The notes under the pieces: model-generated
The model's input: only the letters and a program-made list of their open reading frames with translations
The model's database searches: none
What the model was told of the DNA's origin: nothing
Source: Guyanagaster necrorhizus
Taxonomy: Eukaryota; Basidiomycota; Agaricomycetes; Agaricales; Physalacriaceae
Assembly: GCF_019112545.1 (NCBI RefSeq)
Contig: NW_025064908.1
Coordinates: 438,515 to 502,514 of the forward strand
Reading direction: 5' to 3'
DNA: 64,000 nt
Translations under genes and position numbers: made by a program
Shown here: one piece after another, positions 49,078-62,439 of the stretch
Layout of the letters: every line of letters starts with the position of its first letter
Numbering within the stretch: position 1 is the first letter of the stretch

Positions 49078-50994
49078 TACCCACGACTCTGTATGGTTAT
49101 ATGTATCGTTTTGCTTGTGCTGTATGTAGTATGTATTGTATGTTTTTGTCTCTTCTTTCCGTGAAAAGTTCTTACCTTTTGGCCTTTTTTCAGAGCTTCG
49201 AGCACTTTCTTTCTGTACAATCACAGCCTAATAATAAACTGGATCGACACATAATGCATCTTCCTGGATTTGGTCTTGGGCTTTTAGTAACAGACGCTAG
49301 GTACTCGACGGGTTTGAACCTGTTTTTTCTGCGCTCATCGAGAACTTCTATTCACAAGAGGGTTCCCAATAAGCGGATCTTGGTTCATATCTTCACTGTA
49401 CTTGAATGATTTTCCCGCCGTCCAGGACTTGGAAACGGATATGAACGGGTAGGGTGGCTTCTTGACTTAGACCAATTCACTGCAGAGGCTGGTGCATTTT
49501 TGATAGCTTCAAATGGGACCTTGAAAGGTTTTAATTTCAGCATCAGTTTTTACGTCCTTGTTTTAAGCGCCGTGAAATGAAAAGTACATCAATTCTATTG
49601 TTCCATAGGGGGAAAAGTTTTTCATACCGTTTTACTGATGGCCTTTTCAGAACCAAGAAAGGCTTTGCTAAACCAAAACCTTTTAAGGTTTTGTTTTTTA
49701 CCATCTAAAATGCACTAGCCTCTGCTGTGCTTCCTCCCTGATGGCGTCGATATATTTAATCAAGCATATTATAGAAGCATTATGTGGAGTGTTATTGCGA
49801 AAGCCAGTAAGGGAATGTGAGTTCACTTTTGTGCGTTTCCGTGCCGCATACTAACGATCCCCTTCGTGTGTGCGTAGCGACACCAACTTAACCGATCTTT
49901 AGTCTCGGTATGGGTCGGCAGATGTGTTTTCCGGCTTCGTCTGCAGTTATAATGGATGTTGACACTGTGTGTTGGATGATCTCATATTTATCTAACATAG
50001 TACGGGCACAAGCAGAGGTGTCTTCTCGGTAAGCGTTCGTCACCTCTGCTTGATGACACTCTTGATATGGGTGACTACTGGGCATTGGCCCAGAATTGTC
50101 ACGGTCACTGTTGTGTCTTGCGCTGTGATGTTATATATTGACTTGGGTTTAGCTTCATTATTTTGTTCTTACGATGCGCTATAGATGATAGCTACATCGA
50201 CATATCTGGCTTTTACCGCTGGTCCTCCTACCAACCGTATCCCAGCTCGACTTCATTGATGTCCTGAAGAGTGACCACCATGAGCAGGTTTTTAAATTCT
50301 TCCGTGGCCATCCTCGCACCACCTCACCGTTGGTTAATTTGTGAATAGACTTATTTTTACTTGGCTATTCTCACGAATGCCTCTTAGTCCTGACTTCAAT
50401 ATTGAAAACGCTACCATCTAATACCTCTTCCCGCCAGCCACTATGACGGGAGTCTCCAATTTCACCATTCTCAGTGGCACTTTTGTTGGGCGACGATTAG
50501 TAGCAACGATTGCGGCGTCGAACGCTCATATCTATTACTTGATGCAGGTTCCTCCTCGCCATGACATTCCCGTCCGAGCGCTCACAGAACTCGTTGACAA
50601 TTGCATACTATTCTATCTTGTTGAGAACAACGAAGTCCTTTCTTGGAGGCCTGTCCTCCCATGCAATGCATAATAAATGGAAAAGATCGCCGCAACTTGC
50701 GAGAAACTCGAATAAGGATGTGTAGGTCGAATCTCGATATATTATCGTAAAAATATAATACTGTAAACTGGTATCACTAGTCGAACATGATGCTGAGCCT
50801 CTTGACTTCTAATCTATCTATCTAAGGCCCCTGGCCAATGTCCAAATGAAAGATAGAAATAACACAGCCTCAGCTCCCTTTTGATAAATTAAATCTGCTT
50901 CTCCCTAGGCTTTAGGAACAATCCGTATATCATACGTCCGCCTGGGTTTATCATGGTGAAACCTATGGATTAATAACATCAACCATACACCAAT
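49078..50994. other. Stretch without a supported gene
   Basis: Short open frames such as 50443..50673 (+) carry no recognisable domain and no splice partners. The region has ordinary CpG content and a few T-rich runs. Confidence 0.5.
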
Positions 50995-52157
50995 ATAACC
51001 TCCCTCCTCCACCTCCTAATTTGCCTTCTTCCCCTCGTCTGTACACTGACCATCTCATCTCAACTCGCATTATATCGTCCACCCTCCACTCGCCTCCACT
51101 GCCTCACCAATGGTCTTCCCTCCCTGCCGATCTCTCTATCGCTGGTTTCTTCACCTCCTACAACACTCACCTCTTCCTCATCACCCTCCCACCATCACTT
51201 ACACTCCGGCACACACTGACTCCTCCTCCATACCTCAGCTCAACGCACTTGCAGACCGTCTCACCTCCGGCTCCCAATATTTACAAATGTGACCACCTCC
51301 CGCTCCCTTACCTACTTCTTTATGGACTCTTTTATGCTTTATTCCTCAAATGACGGCTATATTGAAACAACTATCCCCTCATACATGCTATCCGTAACAA
51401 CTTCTGCTACCTATTCTCACCCTGACTTCTGTCCCTCCTCAACGATGCTTCAGCATACTCCTCCTGACCACCCTTACTTGCGAGCCTCATCCGCGTTTTC
51501 GGCCTTGATACAACTCTATGCGAGGTCTGATCAGTTAGACCCTGCGTACACCCGATTCCGACGGTTTGGAAATGTGTCCCCCATTTGTCAAAGAGGGTGC
51601 GACGCCTTGGAAACCGTTCATCATGTTTTTGTTTCCTGCCCGTATCACTCCTTCTGGCAGCACGCCATCAAATCACTTATCAAAGAGACTTCTTGTATCC
51701 TAGACTCCACAGATGTCCCTCTGCGCCTCTGGGGATCCTTTCTACAACTTATCCGACGTTTTTTTGACGGCCCCGGGGCACTTGGCCCCAATCCGTGTCT
51801 CACTTTTACCTCGGCCTCACACCATCCTTGCCCGCATTAACAGGATTGTCTGGACCTCTCACCAATCGCGTCTTAACTCGTATCTCTCATACATGGCACA
51901 GCGCGTGCACCCGTTTAGCTGGGAGGATATGGGCAGAGTACAAGCGGAGCGTACGTCCGGCTCACACCAAAACAAAAGCCAACTTGAAATCCATCTCCTT
52001 GCCGTCTTTCTTATCTCACATAACACCCTCTTGACTTATGTGTACTGATACGATACTGACGAGCTTCATCACTACCTTTACTTTTCGATTAACGAGCTAC
52101 CGAGGTAGATTAGTTTATACTTATTTACCTGAGCTGTACTAGCAGAGGTGGCCAATT
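50995..52157 (+). mobile_element. LINE-like retrotransposon 3' end, degenerate, copy B
   Basis: Three overlapping frames (about 51021..51353, 51289..51840, 51713..52048) give one protein-like text with frame shifts. It includes the cysteine-histidine motif CQRGCDALETVHHVFVSCP, as in the zinc-binding tail (zf-RVT) at the end of fungal non-LTR polyproteins, then a helical end. It is followed by a non-coding tail that ends ggtggccaatt and is repeated at 30.1 kb. The reverse transcriptase domain itself is not in the window, so the element is 5'-truncated. No poly(A) or target-site duplication could be made out. Confidence 0.65.
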
Positions 52158-52853
52158 TACTGTTTCAATGTTTCTCCACTCGACAGGTTTCTCTCTGAAT
52201 TACTGCATGATTGAACGGCGCCTGTAGCTGAATTTTTTTCGTGTCCTGCTTCTGATTACTGCTTCATGAACTTCCTAAAGAGACAAAAGCCGCCCAAGTA
52301 TATTCCGACAGCTTGCACGAACTGTCTAGCATAGGGCTTTTGGACGTGAAGCATGCTACATCGAACAAGGAGATGTTTAAGGTCACACAGGTGGGTTCTC
52401 GGATGTAACGCCTGCCCGGCTTCGATGAAACCATCGTCTGTATAGGAAGACACCAAAGATCTCCCCATACAAGGCTCGATGGGTCGCCACGGAAGACAAG
52501 AAAATCTGGTCGAGCTCAGGTATCATCGCCGGTAAGGATCGGCCAAAATCAAAGCGGTACTGCGGGCGACATCAGACCGGCGTACGCATTTCTGGAGTCT
52601 ATTACTGGTGTGTCCGCCTGACACCAGAGACCGAAGATCTTACTATTGACGAGAAGCCTCAGAACTTGCGTCTCGATCCGAGAATCCCAGAGCATCTCTG
52701 TCCCCGCTATGCACGGGAATGTAGACTTCTAGTCAAGTCCTTTCTGCAAGACGTCGATTAGGCTGTTGGTCAGCAGACAAGTATCATGACCATTCGCGCT
52801 GCAACCAACGGTGCATATATAGTCGAAGATCCAAATATCCTCTCCTGCCAACG
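52158..52853. other. Intergenic region, esterase promoter side
   Basis: No gene is supported. A tatatag motif near 52815, about 38 bp before the esterase ATG, could be its TATA element. Confidence 0.5.
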
Positions 52854-55173
52854 ATGCAGCCTCCAACTCTTCTTTTCAGTTTCGTCCAGCTCGCCGCAAT
52901 CTCCCTGCTTTGCGTCGCACAGTCCTCTCCTGTGATTGACCTTGGATATGCTAAATATCGAGGAGTATTCGATCCCAGCATATCCAACAACACTCAGTTT
53001 CTTGGGGTGCGATTCGCGGCGCCTCCCACTGGTGCGTGATTTAAAGGCACTTCCTATATAGCTCTGTTCCCAAGGTACCTTTGTTCAGGTTCCTTGAGGT
53101 GGCAAGCACCCCGAACACCGGGCTTTGTGGATGGCATACAGGACGCTACGTCAGAACCGGACGAATGTTTGCATGCAGGAACAGGCGCCGATGCCACAAA
53201 TCCTTTTCCTGCAAACAAAAGGGCCCCCTCTGTTGCAGAATCTGAAGACTGTCTCTTCTTGAAGTGGGTCGCGAACATGTTTCGGCGTCTATTGTAGCTG
53301 TCATTTATCTATTCTCAGTGTGTATCTGCCTGGGCAGCTCGATTCTCGAACTTCTAGCAAAAATTTACCTGTCGTCGTATGGATTCATGGAGGAGGGTAT
53401 GATGCTTTACTATTTATCGAGGAGTCTTATCTGAATGTGACTACAGTTATGTTTCTGGTGGCGCCGACCCTTACGATGGGAACGACCTAGTCCTTGAATC
53501 TGGCGACAGAGTCGTTGCCGTGGTTATCCAATATCGTTTGGGATTGTTTGGATTCCTGGCTGGAGAGTCAGTTAAAGCAAATGGCGTATTGAATGCTGGC
53601 CTTCGTAGGTTTTGTGTGTCTGCGGTTGGGTACGCGCTGATATTTCTGAGACAGTGGATCAACAATTTGCGCTTCAGTGGGTCCAGGAACACGTGGGCTT
53701 TTCCTTTTTCCTGCATCTGCTTTGCCGTCATATTTACCGATCCGCCGAAGATCACCAAGTTCGGTGGAGATCCAAGCCGAGTCACTATCTGGGGCGAATC
53801 TGCTGGTGGGAATTGCGTGTATTCAATAACCCATCATCTGATGTAGTCGTATTCTAGGTGCTGGTTCTGTTCTTCAGCAAGTCATTGCCAATGGTGGACA
53901 GACGTTTCCGCCTTTGTTCAGAGGTGCAATAACAAGCTCCAGTTTCCTGCCTTCACAATATGCGTATAACGATGTGGTTCCGGAGGTTCAGTATCTCCGT
54001 GCGAGTTAGAATTATACGAGGTGCTGACATGTATGTTCTAGTTCCTGTACAACACCGTGGTATCAAGGACGAAGTAGGTACTCGCAATTTTAGGCTGTTG
54101 CATTGGTCTCTAAAATCGTAGGCAAGCTGTACCTCGGCGGCCTCTTCGTTGACATGCCTGAGGAATGCTGACGCAGGGGTTCTCGAAGAGATCAATGTTG
54201 ACCTTTGTATCAGCGGGTTTTTCGGCACCTACGTATTTGTGCCAGTTGTTGATGGAGATTTCATAAGGCAACGGCCGACGGTAGCTTTAGGGGAAGGAAA
54301 AGTCAATGGCGTAAGCTAGCAGCCACCGATTTTCTCGACTGGTGTCTAATCATCCTTCAAGGAGGTTGTCATGTCCGTTACAAACTCAGATGAGGGGCTC
54401 AGCTTCGTCGACTTGAGTACTGCAAACACTGTCCAGGTTCCTGACTATCTGACACAACTATTTCCGACCCTGAGCACTCAGCAACGCGACGTTGCTGTTG
54501 CAAAATATGCTAGTCTTGGAACTCCAATCGAGCAGGTCACCGCCATAATGGGAGAATGTAGGTGCAATGCCTCAGAACCTGCGATGGCGGATACTAATGC
54601 CTGACCTTTGTTGCGGCAGCTATATTCGTTTGCCCCACTTATTTCTTGCTTCGTGCTTTCAAAGGAAAGGCATTCAAGGCATGTTCAACCACTCTATGAA
54701 TGAATGCAGTGATGTTCAATGTCGGATACTCAGGGTCAATTCGCAATCCCACCGGGCACCCACGGAAGCGATGTTGTTTATTACTTTCCCTCGTACGTGC
54801 ATTGCTATAACATCTTTACTCGTGTTCTCATTCCTTCCATTATGAGTGCGAATGATGTTCCCGCCTACAACAATACGGACTTCGACAAAGCGTTCGCCGA
54901 GTCTTTCCTAGCCTTTGTCGTGTCTCTGGATCCAAACGAGACATTCGAGCCGACAATCACACCGACATGGGAGCCTTTTTCGTTCCAACCAGGTCACGAG
55001 GTAGAAATGCGTTTCAATGAAACCGAAAGCGGCGCTCCTGCAGTGATGCCCTTTACCACTGCACCAGATCTTCTTGACCGATGCTCGTGAGTGCACCCGC
55101 CGCGTTTCTTAATCTTTCTCACCTGTTTTTTTTTAGTTTTTGGGAAAGTGTTGGGCCAGAAATAGGTCAATGA
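52854..55173 (+). CDS. Secreted type-B carboxylesterase/lipase
   Basis: The start MQPPTLLFSFVQLAAISLLC is a signal peptide. Exons then give VIDLGYAKYRGV, FLGVRFAAPPTG, LRWQAPRTPGF, ESEDCLFLNVYLPG (the EDCL signature of the family), PVVVWIHGGG (oxyanion hole), VAVVIQYRLGLFGFLAGE, KFGGDPSRVTIWGESAGAGS with the catalytic Ser in GESAG, then RGAITSSSFLPSQ, GTYVFVPVVDGDFIRQRPTV and an end RCSFWESVGPEIGQ reached through a last intron. The fold is the alpha/beta hydrolase of fungal carboxylesterases (Candida rugosa lipase or acetylcholinesterase-like). The acid and His of the triad should lie in later exons; the GTHGSD region near 54745 fits the His. Natural ester substrate is unknown. Confidence 0.9.
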
Positions 55174-55680
55174 AACGTGTTCGTCAAAGATATAATTAGT
55201 TATGTGTGATTTACTGTCCAAATCAATCTTAAACACACATAGATCTCTCTCCGCACTCCGTGATCCGTCACTTCCTCCTCTATCTCAATCTCTGCGGCAG
55301 ATACGTACAGTGGATATGGATATGGGTTCCTATCATGACCACCTTTGACCCAAAATACCGCCGTATTTATATAGCTGAAATACGACCATCGAGGGAGTGG
55401 CCGGAGATAATCTAATATCATCTAGGCAAGTACATATTAATATAGTCTTAGTAAAACGATCATGAACGTTGAGGCATTCGCAAGCTCATGCCTGACTAAG
55501 CTCAGAAGATCTGTCCGTCGTCGTATCGTCGTTGTCGTCTCACTATTTCTCGTCTGTTCTACGACCGGAAAATTTTTCTTGCCCCTCCCTCCCATCCCTT
55601 TGAGTCCTGATTGCCAAGGAGGAGTCCTCTGGAATCTCACTTATGAGAAGTGTGCATTAGTGACTTTCTCACCCTTTTAA
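55174..55680. other. Intergenic region up to the CpG-free boundary
   Basis: No gene is supported; a 72-codon frame at 55462..55680 has no recognisable content. The last CpG dinucleotides before the tract are at about 55562 and 55566. Confidence 0.5.
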
Positions 55681-58600
55681 TTGTATTTGTACCAATATTA
55701 TCATTCTCATTCTCATCAGAACTGGTGAGCTTAAGCAGTACACTCACATATTGACCCTATTTTTTTTTCCTTGGTGGTGCTGTGGCAAAAGCCTATTAAC
55801 AAAGTTAAGTCACTTTTAGAGATAGCAAAGACAGCAGGGATTCTCACCCCACATCATGAGAAAAGGACCACCTGGGAAAATGCTCTAGAGCACATCCTTT
55901 TCAGAACAGTGTGGGGTTCAGCCTTATGTCTGTTCTGCATGTTGTGGTGAGCTAGTATCCACTAAAACTCTGGTCATCTAGATCTAGTCATTTGGCAGTT
56001 TCTCTCTATCCTTTTGGAAGACTAAACTTTTCCAGATATCAAGAATGGTGTGCCACACCACAGTTTTGTGGGTGTCAAATTTTGGCTTTCCCAGCTCTAG
56101 ATCTGCCACAGTGCCAAAACAACTGAGCAGCAAGTACCCCACTCTCAAAACACAACAGATGGATGTCTGCTGTCCATCTCCTTAGGCTTATTGTGCTATA
56201 ACATTTTAGCATTGCACCTGTGCTCAGAGGCAGATGCTTATCAGTCAGAGGTGTGTACACAGACAGATGTTTCACCCTGCTAGAGGTGGATTGATCAGTG
56301 GCAGCAGATAGCCTTATAAAGCTATTCAAGAAGGCACCAGATATAGAAGGTGTAGCTAATTCAATCAAGGAAAGCAGACTCACAGGGTGAATTAGTGGTA
56401 TTATGCTGCTATAGGTTGGATAGAGTTGTTATGATTTTTCTTTTTTCTTTCATTATTAACCCCTATTTATGCTTAGTCAGAGCACCCAGATCAGTGCTTA
56501 AGACTGAGGGAAAGGCTTAGTCAGCACAACAGGCTGATCCATCATTATCCTCTGATGTAGTGACAGCCCTCAACAACACATAATGACCTTTTTATAGACA
56601 GTAGCAACACTCAAGGACAATGGGCACCAGGATTTGGAAATGCACAATAGGCAGTAGTATATTTATCTTAATTTTGTACAGTATATAAGTAGGCTTGCTC
56701 TTGCTGGTTAAACCTCAGCTTTGAGCTAAAGTTTATCTTCTACTATTCTACCTTGAGCCAACTTGTATTGGCCTTGAGACATAGCACCACACAAATACAT
56801 ATAGTGAACTTAGACATGACTGTACAAAGATAATACAGTGCCTATTTATCATATGTTTAGATCATGTGTCACTTGGGCTTAACAATTAGCTTGAAGCTGA
56901 TGCTTCCTTTTCTTTACACACAACAGTGCGAGAGAAACTGAATGCCACCATCAAACAGCTCTATCCCTGATCTCACTGATGATTTCTTTAAGCTATTAGC
57001 TTCCATCATAAGAATGCTTCTAGGCTTATTAGCCATCATTCAACTTTGCCATGGATGACAATCAGTTGCAGCTTAGATAGTCAGGCACTATCAGGTTTTT
57101 TAACAAGTTCAACAAATCCTATAAAATATCACTCCAGACCTCCCCTTCTATGACATCCCTGCCTCTGCCTGAGTCTCCTTCCAGCCTCTGAGTGGACCCC
57201 TACCCAAAGCTGGACCTAGCAGCTCACATTCAGGGAATGTTCAGAAGGAAGAAGAACACTGATACTCTCTTTGACTCTGACAATCAGACAGCTAAAGTAG
57301 CAACCCTCATCTCACAGGATTCAGGAACCTGTGGATCCTGCCTCCTGTCTCTGACTATGAGAATGAAGACCTCTCTGAGGACTTTTTTAATGACTCACCA
57401 TCCCCTGACCCTTCCACCACTCCAAGAGAGCCTGGCATTGGAGATCATGCTAGAGACTCTCTTGATGCCCCTCAGATGGCTTCAAGACTCTGAAGTGTTT
57501 CATTGAACTCAGACTATGACTCTCTTTATGCTATGCCAGCAGAAAGTCTCATCTCATCAGTTCACACCAACTATAGTAGTCATGGGACCTCTGATTTCTG
57601 GTCAAATGACAAAGAGCCACATGAGCCATGGGAGGATAGACTTATGGCTGGAATTGATGAGAGTGGAAGGCTTTATGCCCAGCTCACCCTGAAAAGAGGG
57701 CTCTGAACTATTAATATAAACAGACAGACCAGCAACACTCCTGCCACTTTTGCAATACAGGCAGCCAATTGAGCTTTCACTTGATATGAAGAAAAAACAT
57801 ATGACTAACAGTGACAATAAGAACAGTGCATCTATGAAGCTGCCACCTGAGGATCTGCTTCTCTCACCTGATATAGTCTTGGAATGCCAGACTCTCCATT
57901 TAAGGAGCTCAGTACTCTCACACAAAGTGAAACTGACCTCTGAATAGAGTCAGCCAAGACAGTCACTGCAAGTGAAGCCATCTGGCACACCATGTATTCC
58001 CTCTATCTCCAAACTGATAGTATCACTGACACTGATACTATTGCCTCTTATGCTGAATCTATACTTAACACATACAGACTTCAAGTCTCCAGAAATGCTC
58101 ATGTCTCTGACCACAGCCTCTGGTGATTTCTGGATAGAAGAGTTGCAGCACTCTTTCTCAATCCTTGATACTATCAAAACTTCTGCATCTATTGTAGAGA
58201 ATTGGAGGAACACAGAGTGCACTGATATGCCCTCTCCATGTTCAGGCATGTAAAATTGCAAAAATTGAGAATACATAGACTGCATTCCAGTCCAGTAAGC
58301 ATGTAACTGAGAATAGGATAAGAGCACAGAGAAACCTAGCCATCATAAGGCTAAACTGAAGTAACAATGAGCAGAGTGCATGGCCCAGTAGCAGACTAAT
58401 ACCAGAGGGGTTAGACTGCATGTGAGGCCCCAGTGCTTGGTCTTAAACATGCCAATACCATTATAAGAGGATATGCTAAAAATAAAAAGAATATGATTGA
58501 AATATGATTGGCAATCCTGATCACATTGATCAAGGATGCACAGCCATTGATGCACTGATGGGACATGCTTTAGAACAGAGAACTGAGACCCAAAGAAAGG

Positions 58601-59955
58601 TATCTGAATAACTGGGTGTTGAACAGAGAAATGAAATGATAGCAACAAAAGAATAGATAGAGAAATACTACTCTCAGGAATAAATAACATACATACTGCT
58701 CAGAGACTTGCATGCATACCTATAGTGCCTTAGCATGTATAACACAGTGAGAGACCCTGCATCATACTGAGGTATGACACATACATATCTATTGGATGGG
58801 TTAATTGATACATGTCAGGCCAGAAGCAGTGTATTTTGTGAGCCAGATAGAATGTTGAGACACTGAAAAAGAGAACATAACCATTGTGGCTGACTTCAGA
58901 CATGGGAGATAACCTCAGGGGTCTGGAACAGTTTATCACTGTCAGAGATATGTCATCAGGGAAATAAGAAAGTGGGCAGATCTGGCTAGGCCAGCTAGCT
59001 GATGTCAGCTAGCAAGAAAACAGCAGGCAGTCCTGGCTCAGAAGAGAATAAGCATGGCCACTGTAATATGCACATGAATAATACCTGTGAGATCTGGCAC
59101 AGAGTTCTGCACTTTGAAGATACTATAGTAGGATTGTATTAATAAGTACCATAGTAGAGTATTTAAATACCATATTGTATGAGTAGAAAAGGAAGTTTTT
59201 CCAACCTTCTACAGTTGCAGTGTATTGGGCACAGAAAGCCTTGCACTCTAGCTCTGGATTGTGTTTGTAACTTCAGATGAGAGAATAAACTCATTATTGA
59301 ATATCATTAAGAGAGCTTTGAGAACCAAGCAAGATATTAAAGCTTGCAAAGGACTTGAGCCTGATTTGATAAGAGGTTTTGGATTGTGCTCTAACCTGAG
59401 AATAAGAGAGCAGTGTCTGAAGGGCACCATCTTAAGTTTTTGAGGTATTTGTGACATGTAGTACTACAGGTGGCAGAGGTTCAAACCCTTTGGCCTGTGG
59501 ATGGGGTTTTATTGTGATTGGTGTCTCTGGATTGCATAGGTTTGAATCCTGTGGGTCTACAATCAGTTTGGCAACTTGTAAACAGAGATCTGTGCTCTTT
59601 GACACTTGTGGATGTGTTTGTGATTGGTTTTTACTTAAAGCACAAAGCTTTGAGTCATGTATTGTGTGTGTTAGGGATTTTGAGTTGCTCTGAGCTGTAC
59701 TTAGGATCTTTTGAGAGTTTTGTGAAGAGTTTTGATATATTGTATTGAGCTACAGTATCTTTACCTTAAGGTCTGACAACACCTGTTGCCACCTCTTGTT
59801 TTGATAAAATAAAAAGCTTTGAGACTTAGAGAGATCTAAGACTGTTGTACACACACTATTGCTGTTCATGCACTGTGAATTCATTGAAGAAAACAATTAT
59901 ATTTGTTGATTACTACTTTTATCACATTATAATCTCTCCATGAACTAAGAGTTTT
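55681..59955. other. CpG-free sequence without identified genes
   Basis: Short frames at 57192..57506 and 57503..57706 (+) form one continuous acidic, Ser-rich text with small breaks and may be remains of a transposon gag or accessory gene. A TATA-like tatataag near 56684, followed by a pyrimidine-rich stretch, could be part of an LTR. I could not find a matching second LTR copy. The rest is not recognisable. Confidence 0.4.
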
Positions 59956-60050
59956 GTGTGTTGGTGTGAGTGTGGCAAGTGGATAGTGCTCTGCTGTATC
60001 CATTTTCATCTTGTGCACATTCAGATCCTCTTCAGCACAGCAGCCATCAT

Positions 60051-60471
60051 GAAGACATTGAAGCCAGTGCTGGCTGACCTGTTGATCAGCCTCCTTCTTG
60101 GTCCACCAGCAGTAAAGCCAGACCCAGTACTTGAGTTGATGACCAGTTTGCTGGCCACTGTCAAAGCCTCCACCCAGTCAATTTATGACCAGCCAGAGAA
60201 CTTCCCTGCTGAGGATAGCAAGAGTGAGGAGAGCAGCAAGGTTGAGAATGATAGAGATGAGGACAAAGGCCCCTATAGACTGGAAGACTTTATGAAGTAT
60301 GCAAAGAAAGATATGGACAAAAAAGTGCTAGAAGAGGAAATCCAAAGGGCCAGAGAGAGGGAGTATCAAGATCTATATGAAGAAGAGGTAATGTTCCTGT
60401 GGCAGGATGCTAAATGGTTAGCCTTGCACATGGGACAGAAGTATATTTATGTGGATGATTCAGAACAGTAG
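60051..60471 (+). CDS. Uninterrupted acidic open frame in the CpG-free tract, unknown
   Basis: From the internal ATG at 60051 the frame reads MKTLKPVLADLLISLLLGPP, then a Glu/Asp/Lys-rich middle (PAEDSKSEESSKVENDRDED) and a helical end LEEEIQRAREREYQDLYEEE, WQDAKWLALHMGQKYIYVDD. Unlike the gag and pol text to its right, it has no internal stops over 140 codons, or 171 from an upstream ATG at 59956. It may be the N-terminal part of the Ty3/gypsy gag, a separate transposon gene, or chance survival. I do not recognise it. Its position just left of gag favours an element-encoded protein. Confidence 0.4.
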
Positions 60472-61079
60472 GATATTTTACAATATTCCATCACCAAATA
60501 TGCTATCTTAACATATAGCAGGAGGCATCCTGAAGATCAACTTGGTGGCTTGCCACTGTACAAGTCAAAGTTTGATATCAAACCAATGCCATGGACTCTG
60601 TCTACCACCCCAAAATGAGCTGTGTACATAGCATCATCAATCTGAACAAATACCAGCTGGTATTCATACTCCACTCCTTCAGTCCAAACCTTGGCTGCTC
60701 ATCTTTCATAATCCTGACTCCAGCCAACCACTCACCCAGCCAGATTTCAAAATCCCTGAACCAGCAAGAGAAGTTGGTTACTTAGCAGACAACCACTGCT
60801 AGACAAGGCAGAAGGAAGTGGCAAGAAGCCAGTCAGGGATGACCCTGAGGCTATCAAATTAGGATTCACCATACAAAATAGAGTAATTGTATGAAAAGAA
60901 GTGCCCTCTATGAGGAGTCCTATTATAGACAACAAATTCCTTCACTCATTCTCTGGCCCACCATTCAAATGATGGTGCCTGCTCTTTGATCAGTGGCTCA
61001 ATCCCATGGGCACACTACCAGAGAATGCCACTGTTCTCCAATGCAAACCTGCTCTGAAAGCCCTGACCATTCAAGAGAG

Positions 61080-61970
61080 CATCTGATGACATTGACCACT
61101 TCTTAATCAACTGTGAACAATATTTTGAGGTATACATTGCCTACCTCAGAACCAATATAAACAAGGCCATGTTCACCTCCTCTTATCTTGAAGACAAAGC
61201 CAAGATATAGTGGATTTTAATCTCTCCAAACTTCTATTCTATCACCAGACAACACCACTGACTGCTGTCATGGTCTGTCTTCAAGCAAATGCTTAACAAT
61301 AAGTTCATTGATCCAGCCATACAAAAAGTATACAAAGTGAAGATCAAAGAATTTAGAATGGGTAATAAGCCAGCAACAGAATACTTTGGCAAGTTAGAAT
61401 GACTTACTAAGCTTGCCAGAATCTGGGATAATATTGCTGATGACAGAAGAATGGTGGAAGCACTTAAACAAGAAGCCCCATCATCCTATATCAAAATGAT
61501 CTTGGATATCAGCAAGTTCATCCTGAAAGAATGCAATGAATAGAAGGAATGAGTTGTCAAGATATACAAGGAGAGGCAGCAGCAGAAAATGGAGCAAGCC
61601 AATCTGCAGGAATACTGAAAGCCAAACCAGGCTTTAACTTTAAATCTGAAGACTGATAACCAGTCCAATGCTGCCAAAGCAGGAACATTGTTGACAACTA
61701 GCATACTCTTATATGGAACTCAGAAGACAGGGACTAAAACTACTTACACTGGGGCTGGCAAACCAATGGACATTGATTGCCTGAAGAAAGAAGGCAAATG
61801 TTTTAACTGTGGCCAGAAGAGACATATGTCATGAGACTGCCTGAAGAAGAAGTGGACCCATGAAGATATCCAAGCACAGATTGCCAAACTGCAGAAAGAG
61901 GCTGAGAAGCTTGATGCAGAAACAAAAATTAAAGAGGTAAAAGATGGAGCTGACCAATGAGTGATTCCAC
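61080..61970 (+). pseudogene. Ty3/gypsy gag remnant with CCHC knuckle
   Basis: The frame is open except for several stops, mostly TGA, for example near 61401, 61618 and 61832. In the knuckle the stop sits where Arg of a RDC ending is expected, which fits a CGA to TGA change. The rest has the Leu- and Trp-rich capsid text and a coiled Lys/Glu end. Confidence 0.75.
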
Positions 61971-62439
61971 TGGGTCAGCCAAGAAGAACAGTGTGTAATT
62001 AGTAGCTATGGGATGGACTAATAGTACTTCTGTAGGTACTCCTATATCTAAGTTATTCACACATTTGAATATATCTGACTCATCTACTACACACACTCAA
62101 TATGAATTGCCAATCAGCAAAACTCAAATGCTCATAGGCCAAACAGGGGGAGAGACTCTTGCTAGGTGGCTCAAACCATTCAACACTGAGTGAATGTGAT
62201 GAGCCATCAAAGAAGCACCAATGAAAGAAGCAGCCAAAGCAGTACTCAAAAACTGGATACATAAGACTCAGACTGAAGAAGTAATTGATGATATAGTTGA
62301 AGGGATAAAGAAAGCTAAGTGATGTCAAGCACTAGAGTGGCTTGATGAGCTCCATGGGTCATGAAAGTATATCTGAAGGATCAAAACAACAGGACAAGAC
62401 TTAACTGCAAAAGCCCAGATTGAGATCTTTATGAATTGA

